A DNA stretch of 59,713 nt, from positions 1 to 59,713 of the forward strand of contig CAXKVV010001181.1 of assembly GCA_964058805.1 (NCBI GenBank). The letters are read 5' to 3'. The position numbers and the translations under genes are program-made. The notes beneath the pieces were generated by a model, which saw only the letters and a list, made by a program, of their open reading frames with translations, did not search any database and was not told the origin of the DNA. Positions 1 to 11,442 of the stretch are shown here, in pieces. This DNA is from Schoenoplectus triqueter. Taxonomy: Eukaryota; Streptophyta; Magnoliopsida; Poales; Cyperaceae. Numbering within the stretch: the first letter of the stretch is position 1; each line of letters starts with the position of its first letter.

Positions 1-903
1 AACAATTAAAAATCTTTCTGTCTACTAGCAATCATGAGTACTCATCCAAGCTATCAAGAGAGCAAACTATTCATCATTGCAAACATAAGAATCTAAGCTT
101 TTGAATTAGCCAAGCCTAGAGATTCATGTAAATCGAGTTGTGATCTTTTGAGTATTGCCTCAATTTTTTTGCTCAGCTTTAGACTGATTTTCTAAGTCTT
201 GAGTGCTCTTTGTTTTCTATTTTTGTGTAGATTTTTTAGTCTTCTTGCACTAGTTTTTGTGAATAAGCTAAATCTTTTAAAATTATAAAAAAAAATCTTT
301 GATAATGTAGTGACGTTCCGTTAGTGAAACGAGACCCGAAGAGAGTTTTATAACCGAACTCTGTTAACATTCCGTTTCTTCTTTACTTTTCTGCACTTGC
401 ATCTTTCTTACATTTCACCAAACTTGATACAAAACTAAAGATTATTTTGTCTTGTAAAACCTTTGGTTATTGGTAAATATCACTTTGAACTACCTTACAA
501 TATCAATTATAGTTAATTAATTTTTATACATTCATTTTATTATATTTGATCTAATAAAATGACCTTAAAAAATTATAAAATTTACATACATATATCTATT
601 GTAAAAATGAACAAAATCAGTTTAAATTTATAATTTAAGTATTAAATTTTGAAATATAAATTAAAACTATTTAAATTTATAATTGAAGTACTAATTAAAA
701 AAATAAATTAGTAGCATTGAATGCCACTAAAATGAGTGGCATCCGATTATTTCTGATCTATTTTACCCCTTGATCAATACAAACTCGCGAAGGCAAAACA
801 CGAATATGGAATGAAATTCCTCTCTCTTTCGTGATCGGAAGCGGGGAAGACGACAAGCACAATTTCAGTCGCCGTGATTTTCTCTCCTGCAAATCACGTT
901 TAA
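1..903. other. Intergenic, possible LTR-type remnant then AT-rich DNA
   Basis: No credible coding region. The first 420 bases have mixed composition and T-rich runs similar to the transcribed end of plant LTR retrotransposons, but I see no paired LTR, primer-binding site or coding remnant, so this is only a suspicion. Bases 480-690 are very AT-rich and share phrases with the fold-back element at 33701-34117. Bases 780-903 are less AT-rich and look like unique promoter or leader DNA. Confidence 0.3.
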
Positions 904-912
904 AAATCAGAC

Positions 913-1356
913 CAGTTTTTAGTAATAATAAGTTTTATTAAATTAATATTATTAAAAAAAAGAGTGAGAAATGTAAAAATTTCAAATATACGAATGGCAG
1001 CGCGCCACTGCCAGTGGCGCGTTTTATTATTTTTATGAAACGCGCCACTGTCAGTGGCGCGTTTCGTCCAAACCCTGCACAAGTGAGATGGAGAGGCGTT
1101 GCGCGTTTTGTATATATAAGGAGCAAATGCGCCACTGACAGTGGCGCGTTTTATTATTTTTATGAAACGCGCCACTGCCAGTGGCGCGTTTCGTCCAAAC
1201 CCCGCGCAAGTGAGATGGAGAGGCGCTGCGCGTTTTGTATATATAAGAAGCAAACGCGCCACTGACAGTGGCGCTACCATTCGTGAAATTTTACGTTTCT
1301 CACTCTTATTTTTAATAATATTAATTTAATAAAAACTTATTATTACTAAAATAAGG
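913..1356. mobile_element. Mutator-like MITE with palindrome array, copy A
   Basis: A 444-bp element flanked by the perfect 9-bp direct repeat AAATCAGAC at 904-912 and 1357-1365. The outer arms (about 913-1000 and 1275-1356) are near-perfect inverted repeats that share the block TTTAGTAATAATAAG, an AT-rich stretch, GAGTGAGAAA and CGAATGG. A 9-bp duplication with long TIRs is characteristic of Mutator-like elements. The interior has no transposase and consists of a 127-bp unit repeated about 2.1 times, each unit with two GC-rich palindromes. A related element lies at 48914-49372. The left end starts CAG; the matching right terminus has diverged. Confidence 0.88.
1001..1274. repeat. Tandem 127-bp unit with five GC-rich palindromes
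   Basis: Five palindromes lie at 1001-1021, 1037-1065, 1129-1147, 1164-1192 and 1256-1274. All share the core GCGCCACTG / CAGTGGCGC around one central base, which is C, T, A, C, A in order. The two longest extend to 14-base arms (GAAACGCGCCACTG). Spacing between centres is 40, 87, 40, 87 bases, so the direct repeat period is exactly 127. The longer spacer of each unit carries a TATATATAAG motif and the phrase CAAGTGAGATGGAGAGGCG. Confidence 0.95.
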
Positions 1357-1480
1357 AAATCAGACTCCAAACGTTATCATTTGTACAGATGAGAATTGAA
1401 GCCCAAAGCTTGTCCTTCATCGTCTCTCTCCTTTACGAAGCTGAAACTGAAGCTGCTCGATCGGTAAGTTTCTTTAGATG
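1357..1480 (+). other. Leader-like sequence with a splice-donor consensus
   Basis: On either side of copy A the DNA resembles a plant promoter or 5' leader: CT-rich stretches at 820-890 and 1415-1450, ending in CGATCGGTAAGTTTC near 1457-1471, a strong donor consensus. No matching coding exon follows in the next kilobases, so this is either a non-coding first exon, a dead gene start, or chance. Confidence 0.2.
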
Positions 1481-4400
1481 AATTTTTTCCGATGAGTACA
1501 TATCTAAATTTCCCTCTTCATCGTAAATAGTTTCGTATCTTTTCTTTTTATTTTAAGTTACTGGTATATTCTCTACTGATAAACACTAGATCATGATAAT
1601 TTGATAATTAAATAGAACTTTATAATTATTTTTCAAACTCTCAAAATGAATTCTTGATAAATTAGATTCTATTTTGATCATGAAACTTCAATTTAAAATC
1701 ATCTCTTTTCATATAATTTTCATCGAAATGAACTCATTTTTTCTTCACTTCATTTTGATCAGAATGTTAGTTTTTTAGATCAAAAATAAAAGATTGAATC
1801 GGGCGGTTTCTCTATAGCGGGGTACGTGCTGGAATGAGAAGACCATTTTGTTGGTAAACAACACACAACAGTCAACACGTCGCTTTTTAATGGTGGGTGA
1901 TCTTATTGTGATTCGTGGGGACACTTGAGTATCGTATTTATTCTAGCTCATTATTTTTTATAAATTATTCTCATAATTTTTAACAATATATTATTATTAA
2001 ATATATAATAATATTATATTTCATATATTATTATTCTAACTATATTTTTTTAAATTATTAAATAATTAATTAAATATAATAAAATAACTAAAGAAACTAT
2101 TAAAAACTATAAAAAATAATAAACACATCAATAAAGTAATCAAAACAGGAAAAAAAATTGTAAAAAGAAAAGTTGGAACTATGAAATTCGGTCCTGAAAA
2201 TGAAATGCATAACCTTGATGTAATCATATTATTTTCCTATTTTTTATTTTAATTATTAAAAAAATCTGCTCATCCACTTTTTAAAAAAGAAAAAAAAACA
2301 TATTTTTTTGGTCAATATAATGTATAGATAATTGACTAATTGGTAATTGAACAGTAATATTTTAAATTTTTGTTTGTTTGCCTGGTCAAGGGGTAGATTT
2401 TATTGACCTAGTCTGCTAGACTGCTAGTCCCAACCTAACCTCTTTTTTTTATTTGCAAATAATCCAATGCAGTTGTTGAATGTTACTATATATCATAGTT
2501 GGTAGTACATTTGTGGACAAGCCACCAAAACATTTAAAGAGAGTACATTTTGTGCACCGAGTACATAGCTGACAAGAGCGCAAGTACCTAGCTGACATGT
2601 AACCCACTCATTATTAATTTCTTAATGTTGCATCTTATTTAATGTTCTTTTCTTGACAACCAGTTGATATTATTGGTTTGATTAGCTCTTCATACCATAA
2701 CTCCCCCTTAAAAAGGGGGGGAGAAATTGTTTTAATAGAGAGATAAAATCACAAAGAAAAATGAATAAACAAATAGAAAGAAAACGAGGGAAAAAAATTC
2801 CCTACCAAGGTCCACGTACGGACAGTATGGGCCCACTATTGGGTCTTTTCATACTAAATTTTGCATTATGAAGCACGCCGAAGCTTTTTACCTGCATCTA
2901 CAAAAATAAATAATATTGAACTTTAATTCAATCTTTCTTTTTTAACCCTAAATGTATTTCACGTATCCATTTTTTAGAACAAGTCTCATTTGTGTGAAGT
3001 TTGTAACAAATAAAAGCGATATATCAGTTCTATATATAAGTAGTGAATTCTACATATATATATAATACAAAATCATTTCTTTCAAGTTTTTAAATAAAGC
3101 ATGTTAATCGAAATAAGTGGATATTCTTATTTTAAAAGGTAAAGATGATTTTTAGACATATTTTTAGTTGAAAGAAGTATATATTTTAGTCTTATCATGA
3201 CATGCGGACAAGTACATATAGTGTGTAAAAGCTTGCAGTTGAACTGCTGACAGTTGTAAAAAAAAAACTCAGGACTTTTGTAGTGTCTGTCTATGAAAAC
3301 TAAATAGTATTTATTCATCTAGCATTTTGAAATATTAAGCGAAAAGGAAAAAAAATAAAATGAGAATAATTTTTGGACTTGGAATAGATTGACACTTAAC
3401 AAGAAAATTTTAACATTATAATTGGAATGCATCAAAATAGTGTATACCATTTGGACATTTGATAGTATTTTTCTCAAATGGAGTCAAAATATACAAAATA
3501 CTACGGAGAAGTTGTTACATGTCGATTGATTAAGTGTGCGTTGATTTTCATGCATATTAAATGCCATGTAATATTCCATTAAATAATGATAAATTATTAA
3601 CTTACCTGAAAATGATAAATATTAACCGCTATCCTTTTAAGTAATTTGACGTGATAAAATTTACAAAATTTCATCATTTTTTACATAAATATATACTATC
3701 TCAACTATCAATAAAATCATAAAAAATCACCAGTGCAAAGATTGTTAATCTAATTCGGTATCGAGTTATCCTAACCATTTCAGTATTAGCAACATACTAC
3801 GTCTTTTGAAATAATTAACTAATATTCACTAAACTGTTATTTGAATCTTATTTCATATTTATACTTTACATGATGTAAAATCGAAAGGGAATCGTGAGGC
3901 TCATCTTTAATAAGGTTAATCGGCAAGATGCATATTTTTCATCCACAGCAGTTTACAATGGTGAAAATACTATTCATCACAATAGTGAAAAAAATGTTCA
4001 TTATAGTATTACATTAACCTTGAAACTTAGAAAAGATGGAACTAGAAATTCTGACAATACAAATTTTCGGTTGAAATAAAACAAATAAAAATTAAAAAAA
4101 ATCTAAGGATATCAATATGAAATTTTAAAGTAGTGTTCAAAATATCTTCATTACGCTCTATTTTTTGCAATTCTAATATTGAAAATATTATATCTCTAAT
4201 AGCACGATGAAATGATATATATTCTCCACGTTTGTATTAGTTTCGATGATGGGTATTCTCTCGGACAACTTTTTGCACATTTTTTTAACTACTATTTTCT
4301 TTCCACCAAAAAAAAATTGAAATTAACAGAGTTTTTTGTACGCAATAATAGTGGCGCAGATTACATCTCTCTACACCTCTCTACACCTCATTAAGCGTAT

Positions 4401-5040
4401 AAGTGTTTTAATTTTATAACGGTCAGGATTAACTGAAATTCATTGATTAATTTTTTGAGAGAACATGAGTAGTTAAATTTATTAAGGATTTTTTTGTGAT
4501 GTGATGGGTTGTAATAAAAATATTAAAATCTTTATTAAATTTATAATACATCCACTATATTAAAAGTTATACAAATTATAATCTCTCTTTTCTAAAAGAC
4601 ATCACTTTGCAAAAAAAAAATTATCAAATTAAAATTTAATTTTTAAGAAAGATATGATTACTACATAAAAGCGACTAATTGTATTTATTTTTTATTTTAT
4701 TTGTTATTATATTTTTATATTCAAATAGGTTGAAAATTATAAATTTTGATATAGAAAAATTACAATATAAAAATCAACCATAACAAAACATGAACATATA
4801 CCAGTAGGCGTTTAGCTTTGCAATTCAAGTCTTTTTGAGGAGGTATCGGTACAGTATCAGATGATCACAACTTATAACACCTAATGTTGCTACTTAATCA
4901 GAACCGCTTACCATAAGATCCGTCAAGTAACAAATTGAGATAGGGCGGATCTACATTAGCCCAGGGGTCAACTAATCCTCTCTGGATTTCGAAAAATAGT
5001 AATTTAGATCAAAATTTTGTAAATCTAACCTCCTAGAATT
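1481..5040. other. Intergenic, AT-rich, no gene recognised
   Basis: Only short random-looking frames of about 60 codons are present, without family signatures. Long AT-rich stretches lie at 1940-2330 and 4480-4760. A homopolymer patch of C then A then G occurs near 2703-2720. I see no paired terminal repeats that would define an element. Confidence 0.6.
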
Positions 5041-5044
5041 AATT

Positions 5045-5345
5045 TTTGACTCTCTCTGAATTATCCGATTAATTTTTATTGAGAAAAAAAAAAATTTAGT
5101 ACCGTAAACAATGCAAAAATTCTAAAATATGAAATCCATAAAGAAAAATTTTCTTCATCGGCATAATTATTTTTTATTTTTAATATATAAAAAGATATTA
5201 TTTTGATAATTTTTTATTAGGTACAAATGTATGTTAAATTGTTAATTTTTTTATTTAGTATCCGATTAGTTAATGTATTTGAATTCGATAAACTATTATA
5301 ATTCGACTATTGACTCCCTCCTAATTAAAATTCTGCATCTGCATC
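5045..5345. repeat. Dispersed repeat, copy 1 (partner at 28120-28445)
   Basis: Shares an ordered set of phrases with 28120-28445: TTTTTATTGAGAAAAAA, ATTTTTAATATATAA, a run ending in TAGTATCCGATTAG or a one-base variant, then GATAAACTATTATAAT or a near match, and a final GCATC-rich tail. The copies are diverged. No ends or target duplication could be fixed, so the class is unknown. Confidence 0.55.
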
Positions 5346-5999
5346 TAGAACCACTAAAATTTATGTTGTAGTGTAAGTATATTTATTATTAGGTTGTGAA
5401 TCCCCTTCTTCATAGATTTTGAGTCTTTATTTATAGGCTTATTGAAGTCAGAGACAATATGTTGGGACAGAAATCTAACCGAGCAGTATTGTCTCCCTTA
5501 AATATTCAAAGGCGAAATCTCTTGATGGACCTGAGTCCAAGTAGGGTTCAATATTACTGGGGTCCTACCACAAATGAAAAAGAAGAAAATATACTAATTA
5601 AGAAAATAAAAAATGAAAAAAGAAGAAAATATAAGTGGGTTTCAGAGGGAGTTGAATGCTAAATGAAGCTACAAAATTCTTTGCATATAATTCAAGCAAT
5701 TTCAATTTTGTATAGTACCTTTTTAAGAATTTGCAGTTTGGATCATATCTAGGGTATCAAATTGGAAGAAGCTAAAAAAACACGTGAGTTGAGAAAGAAA
5801 TGAATTAGTTACAAGAAAGAGGGTGACGAGTAAGTTGAGACCAAGGAAATGAGAGGGAGAGGAGTGTATCAAATCTGATTCGTTGATGAATTAATTATAT
5901 GAGAACGGCTCTGATTTAGAGGGAAGATGAGGAATAATGTGTTATAGTCATGTTAATTTAATGAATAAAAAGATAGAGACAGAGAACAATTTCAACGCT
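5346..5999. other. Intergenic, no gene recognised
   Basis: A 67-codon open frame at 5459-5662 has no recognisable domain and runs into a low-complexity Lys/Glu-rich end. Nothing else stands out. Confidence 0.5.
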
Positions 6000-6320
6000 G
6001 AAATCATTTTTAAACTCTTAGTTAAGTCACGTCAGAAAAGTTACTAATTATAATTAACCTTATCCAACGCTAAAATCGTGTGATGACAGTTTTTGTGTCA
6101 AATGAACAATTATCACTCGAGCCAAATAACAATTGCAAGAAAAAAATTGTGCCTCTGCGCTTGCCCTCCCTTTTCAATGTTAAATTATATGAGTTGCTAA
6201 TCTACCGTGTCAATTAGAATTGAGTTACTAAATTAGAAACTGTGATTAAATTTTCTAAATTAGAAACTACTTCTCCAGCACTAAAATAAAAAATAAACAG
6301 TGACACGTAGAAACAGAAAC
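6000..6320. repeat. Dispersed repeat, copy 1 (partner at 34433-34760)
   Basis: Closely related to 34433-34760 over about 310 bases in the same orientation. Shared phrases include TTAGTTAAGTCACGTCA, TTACTAATTATAATTAACC, ACAATTATCACTCG and AGAATTGAGTTACTAAATTA. The repeat continues to AATAAACAGTGA near its right end in both copies. No open frame, terminal inverted repeat or target duplication was found; it could be an internal piece of a larger element. Confidence 0.75.
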
Positions 6321-7560
6321 TCAATAAAAACTCACATTGAATATGCTATGATAGGATTGCTTTTTTGAAGATTCAATTAATTTACCAATTAAAATTGAAC
6401 ATTTATAGTTCTAAAAATACTACTTAACTAGACTTTGTAAAGCCTATACAAATCATCTAAGATTGATCTCAAATAATTTTCATGCTAAACATTTTCGAAT
6501 TCAAAAACTATCCGACACTCATCAAGAATGTAATCGTTATTATCATAAATTCTTGTATCTCATGGCCGTTATATATAATTGAAAATACGATATGACATAG
6601 TTAATATCATAATCTCACCCTTAAAGTTTTACTAACTCACATTAATGAGTACTCTTTATGACACATCATCTGTATAGAACCCTATTGAAGATTTAGAGAG
6701 AAATCTTCATCATTACACACGCACAAAATATATAGATATCTCTCGTACACACTAATACAAACTTAGACAAACTCATTATTTTTTATATAAGGTTTGAATT
6801 CCTACACCAAAACGTATCAAGACATTATTCGAATGCTTGTTGTTTAAAGTTTTTCTAAAAACACATGTTAAATATATAGCTCGATTATCTCTTTCTGGAC
6901 ATCAATGTATCAACTGAAAAGATAAACTAGACCTTATTTATTTCTTTTTTGTAATATACTTTATTAGAGAATTTCTTTCGTCGGATGAAAGAAAGCACGA
7001 CCTTTCATTAGGCGTGTTGTGCTTATCAGACCAAATAGTTGTTGCTGAAAAATCGACTATAGACCAATTCAGTATGACCTTCACCATCTAGACAACAAAT
7101 GTCACTTTTCAGATAATAATTCATTTCATTTCATTTCATCTCATCATATCATATCATAATATCATAATTCATGACACTACAACATTTACAACGAATCATT
7201 GCAATTGATAAAGAAAAGGATGCGAGAGGGAACGCCACAGACCCCACAATCCATATCCACAACCTCACGATCTCATCCGTCCAAAAAAATCGGACGGCTG
7301 AGAAAGCCTCCGTCAATTAATGTATATTTTTACTGGTGGCGCCGCGCCGCTCCACGCTCTCGTCTTTATTCCCATCGTCTCGTCTCTAATCATTCGCAAA
7401 ACGATAAAAATATAAAAGTAATAATTAATTAATCGTGTTTCATAATTCATATCCGCCCCGAATTCTCCACCTTTGACTCGTCGTTTCGCGCCCGCCCCAA
7501 ATTCTTTTTTATTTTTTTATCTCTTTTGCTCGTTATTTATCTCCGCCACAGCAGAACCGA
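6321..7560. other. Intergenic and distal promoter of the hydrolase gene
   Basis: No gene recognised. A short-period repeat of CATTT, CATCT and CATAT units occupies about 7121-7170. From about 7200 the base composition becomes less AT-rich and includes a GC-rich patch near 7335-7360, as expected near a plant promoter. Confidence 0.5.
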
Positions 7561-7596
7561 CCGGGTGATGTGGAACACAGTCAAGGGGTATCCATC

Positions 7597-7602
7597 CACG
7601 TG
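7597..7602 (+). promoter_or_regulatory. G-box CACGTG upstream of hydrolase gene
   Basis: A perfect CACGTG hexamer in the sequence ATCCACGTGTCC, about 450 bases before the hydrolase start codon. G-boxes are bound by plant bZIP and bHLH factors. Function here is inferred only from the motif and its position. Confidence 0.35.
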
Positions 7603-8053
7603 TCCTTCCCGCCTCTCCTCTCTCCTTCCTCGTTTCTCGCAATCCGACCCGTTTTAACTCTCTCACCACGCTTCTATTTCTAGGCTGTCAAAAATGTCAA
7701 CCTTTTTATAAATGTCATGCGATAAACCGAGCTTAAATTTGAACTTAGACTGAGTCAGGCGTTTACTGCTCCAACCGCAACAAAAGCACGCGGCTTCTCT
7801 CCTATCATCGTGTACCTCTAAACCGATCTCAATCTTCTCTTCTGAATTGCTCCATTTTCACTTTTTCTTCTTCTTCCTCCTCTCGCGACAATAAGCTTTT
7901 ACAGAGATCTTCGCAGGCCAAATTGACCTCACGATTTCCGAAGGGAAAAATCGTTCTACCTGATTACATAATAGATCAGTTTTTTCAGCACGGAAAACAA
8001 ATCCGTGTATTAAATCATTAATTTAAAGCAAATTAAGCTAAAAGAGGAGTAAA

Positions 8054-11000
8054 ATGCCCCTTTGCGAGAACAATGGCGTCAAGATATATTACCGGAGATA
8101 CGGCCATGGAAGCACCAAAGTTCTCCTGATTATAGGTACCTTTTTGCACTCTCCCCCTTACGAAACTTTGTTATTTCTATTTGTTTCATCTCTGACTATA
8201 TTCATTCCTGCAAATCGGAATGTGAACAATGAAGGATTGGCGGGGACGCACGACTCGTGGGGACCACAAATAAAAGGCCTGACTGGATCGATCGAGCCTA
8301 ACGACAATGACGATTTGGAGGCGGCGCAATGTGTTCATTCTAAAAATCAAGAGGAATCTAATCTAGATCAAATAGAGGAAGATGAGGAAGGAATTGAGAT
8401 CTGTTGCTTCGACAATCGTGGAATGGGGCGCAGCTCTATCCCCACCAGCAAATCTGATTATACGTCTGTCCCTCTTTCCCCTTCCCTTTTCAATTTTCTT
8501 TTCTTTTTTTTTACTTAATATTTTTCTATTTTTGTCCTTTTTAAAAAAAATGAAATACTAAATTAGAATTTTTCTTTAATTCTGTTATCCTGGGTTAGAC
8601 CTGAATTTGGATAGTTGTTAATGATTCTATTCCAAACAGCGTTATCTATTTCTTTTAATTGAAGATGATTCGTCCCAAAATAGCTTGTGGCCTATGGATA
8701 ATGGATTGTATCATTCAAGGACTAACCAAAAAGAATACCATTAGCAAAAAAAAAAATTTGGAATTCCTTTTAGAGATACAATGGAAAGGTAGAAATATCT
8801 AGGAAATTAATAGAGACATGAAATGCAGGACAACAAAAATGGCAGGAGATGCACTGGCTCTTTTGGATCATCTGGGTTGGAAGAAAGCTCATGTCTTTGG
8901 TCACTCTATGGGTACATTTACTGCACTCTTTATTTAATACTCTCTTTTCTATCTCAGATTAAAAATGGATTTTATCTGATTTCTCTTTCTCATTCTCTAC
9001 TCTGGTGAGAACATGCAGGTTCAATGATTGCTTGCAAATTGGCAGCAATGGCACCACAAAGATTATGCTCCTTGGCTATGCTCAATGCTACTGGTGGCGG
9101 CTTCGAATGCTTTCCAAAGGTCTAACATACTTCTTCATTGTAGTTGTTGTCTCTTCATTTTACCTCTTGAGTTGAAAGTTCCAAATTGCTAGAAATGGTC
9201 CTACTAAATTACTTCAAATTGTACATGGGGATGATACTTTCAGATTACTGAATTGCATTTCTCAATTTTCTTGATTTTATTGCAGCTGGATCGTCAAATG
9301 ATGTCTCTTGCATATCGATTTTTGAGAGCAAAATCTCCGGAACAAAGAGCTCATGTTGATTTGGATACGCATTACACCAAGGTTACATTCTCCACTTTTC
9401 TCATTTTTCTAGTAAAGTAAACAACTTTGAAATTAAAGATGCAACTGTTCGCTTCTAGTTATAGAAGAATGAGCTTTTCAGATTAATATTCATGCAGGAA
9501 TACCTAGATGAGTACGTGGGATCGTCTACAAGAAGGATGATTCTTTATCAAGTAAGAAAAAAATCAGATCTTTTTTTTAGTTTCCTATTTATTTTTTACA
9601 TACTGAGATACACTGATAAGGCTTGGTATTAATACAACTCGTTAAATTTGCTGAATATTATGCAGCAATATGTAAAAGGCATATCATCTACTGGGATGCA
9701 ATCAAGCCATGGATTCGAAGGTCAAGTAAATGCTTGCTGGACCCACAAAATGACCCCCAAAGAATTTGACACAATCCGCTCAGCTGGTTTTCCTATTTCT
9801 GTCATTCATGGAAGGTCTGTACCCTCCACTTTATTTGCAATGCACTACAGAGCTGGATCAATTTTAATCAATATTTCAATTATTGTTTTGTAGGTATGAC
9901 ATTATTGCACAGTTGTGTCATGCTAAGAGATTAGCAGAGAAATTGCATCCGGCTGCAAGGATGGTAGAGCTTCATGGTGCACATTTGGTGAGCCATGAAA
10001 GGCCTGATGAGGTAAATACATAATAGTTATTTTTTTCAATGGACACCTCAATGCCTACACATTTTTTTTTGGGGGGACAACTTGCTGCTTGTTGCATTTT
10101 TGTGATATTGTATAGTTATGTTGTCAGTAATTTACCCTTGTCAAGGCTACTAAATATCGTGGGGGGGGGGGGGGGTTGGATGCGTTGCCCTTAATATCCC
10201 CTACATAGCCTCCACTATGAAATTTTGCATCATAGGATATTTGTGGCAGAGAAATATATAGAAGGATTTTTCTTTTAAAAAAAAAACAACCAATGAATGT
10301 TTGCAACTGATAACAGAAAAATTACAAAGCGAGTGTTTTTCCTTATTTACTTAGCATAAAGATTTTTGCCCCTGAATGGAAGTTTTGTTTTTCCCTCCCA
10401 CAAACATGAAATATACAGATCTCAAAGATTTTTGGTAGGGAAACTAAGTGAAAGATACATGAGGATTGTCTTGAAAAATGTTTACCATTGAATCAGTTTC
10501 ATTTGCTGGAGACTGTTCGTTTGCCTAGTTTGCTTGTCTAATATGTTAATAACCATACAAACTTTCTGTACATCCCAGTGCAAGTACCTTTATTTCTTTC
10601 CTTAGAGAAGTCCACCAGCATATTAGGTAAGTGAGCATAGTGTTGTAAAGGTGCTATTGTATCAGAATATACTCTGTATAGAGCTCACATACATCCAGTG
10701 TAATTGCCTTTATGTCTTTGGACGCAAGAGGCCACCAACCAGCTTATCAGGTCACTAAGCTTTTTCAGCCAATCAGGAAACACTAAATGTTCCATGGCCT
10801 ACCCCAAACAACTTGTTTGGGACTAAAGGTTTTGTTGTTGTTGTTGTTCCATTGGCCTGTTTGAAGATTAAAGCAGTCAGAATCAGATAGGATAGCCAAT
10901 TCAGCATTAATACTGGAAATATTAAAAAGGAAACAACAAGAGTGGAATAGTGCATATATTTCCATAATGCCATAATGCAAAAATTGGTTCCTGCAGCTGT

Positions 11001-11442
11001 TTATGTTAATTTTTTTGTGTTTACTGTTCCATATCTAAAAACATAAATCATGGACTTTCCAGGTAAACCAAGCTCTTAAAGAATTGATAACAGCCTCTAA
11101 ATCCAAGGAAATAGCAGAAGATTGGTCATATATGCCAGAGAGCGAATCAAGTTAGTAAAGTTAAAAAAACAAAGTTCCTACTATCTGACAAGTGGATCAG
11201 AAATTGAATAAAATTTTCTAATGGTATGATAATAAACAGGTTGGCTAGTTTTAAGAGCGCCACTATCTCTGAGCAAGTTGAGAAGTGATGGAGCAAATAC
11301 TCTTGGAACTGTGTATAGCTTCCTGGGAAAGCTACAACTTAGCTTCCTTTACATCATTGGATTGCTTGTTATGGGGTTTGACCATATCAAAAGCGCCTTT
11401 AGTGTTATCAAGCCTGTTCGAGTTGCAACTATCGAGTCATAA
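8054..11442 (+). CDS. Alpha/beta hydrolase with C-terminal membrane anchor
   Basis: Ten exons fit GT-AG rules and keep frame: 8054-8135, 8235-8463, 8829-8911, 9019-9119, 9286-9381, 9498-9551, 9666-9814, 9894-10011, 11063-11150, 11240-11442. They encode 400 aa. The protein starts MPLCENNGVKIYYRRYGHG, typical of the first strands of an alpha/beta hydrolase. GHSMG at 128-132 places the nucleophile at Ser130; Asp267 in GRYD and His295 in HGAHLVSHE are likely triad partners. An acidic stretch lies around 42-75. The last exon adds a hydrophobic segment at about 365-383 followed by a basic tail, suggesting membrane attachment. The family is shared by many plants and is usually annotated only as an alpha/beta-hydrolase superfamily protein; the substrate is unknown. 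Intron 8 (10012-11062) holds a 15-base G run at 10161-10175 and a retroposon tail. Exon borders were placed by reading, not by transcript data. Confidence 0.9.
10788..10850 (+). mobile_element. 3' end of a non-LTR retroposon (RTE/SINE type)
   Basis: Within intron 8 of the hydrolase gene, the stretch CCTACCCCAAACAACTTG, then TTTGGGACTAAAGG, then five or six TTG units (10831-10848) matches the ending that plant RTE-clade LINEs and their partner SINEs share. The body upstream is not clearly recognisable, so this is probably a 5'-truncated insertion on the sense strand of the gene. Confidence 0.6.

Noticed and set aside
1001..1274. CRISPR-like array of evenly spaced palindromes
   Set aside because: This is plant nuclear DNA, the spacers are themselves repeated rather than unique, and the array sits inside a transposon with TIRs and a 9-bp duplication.
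900..1329. Overlapping open frames on both strands giving repeated RATxSGAF or VARF peptides
   Set aside because: They arise because the GC-rich palindrome has no stops in several frames. The peptides repeat with the DNA unit, and the same happens in the second copy at 48965-49304.
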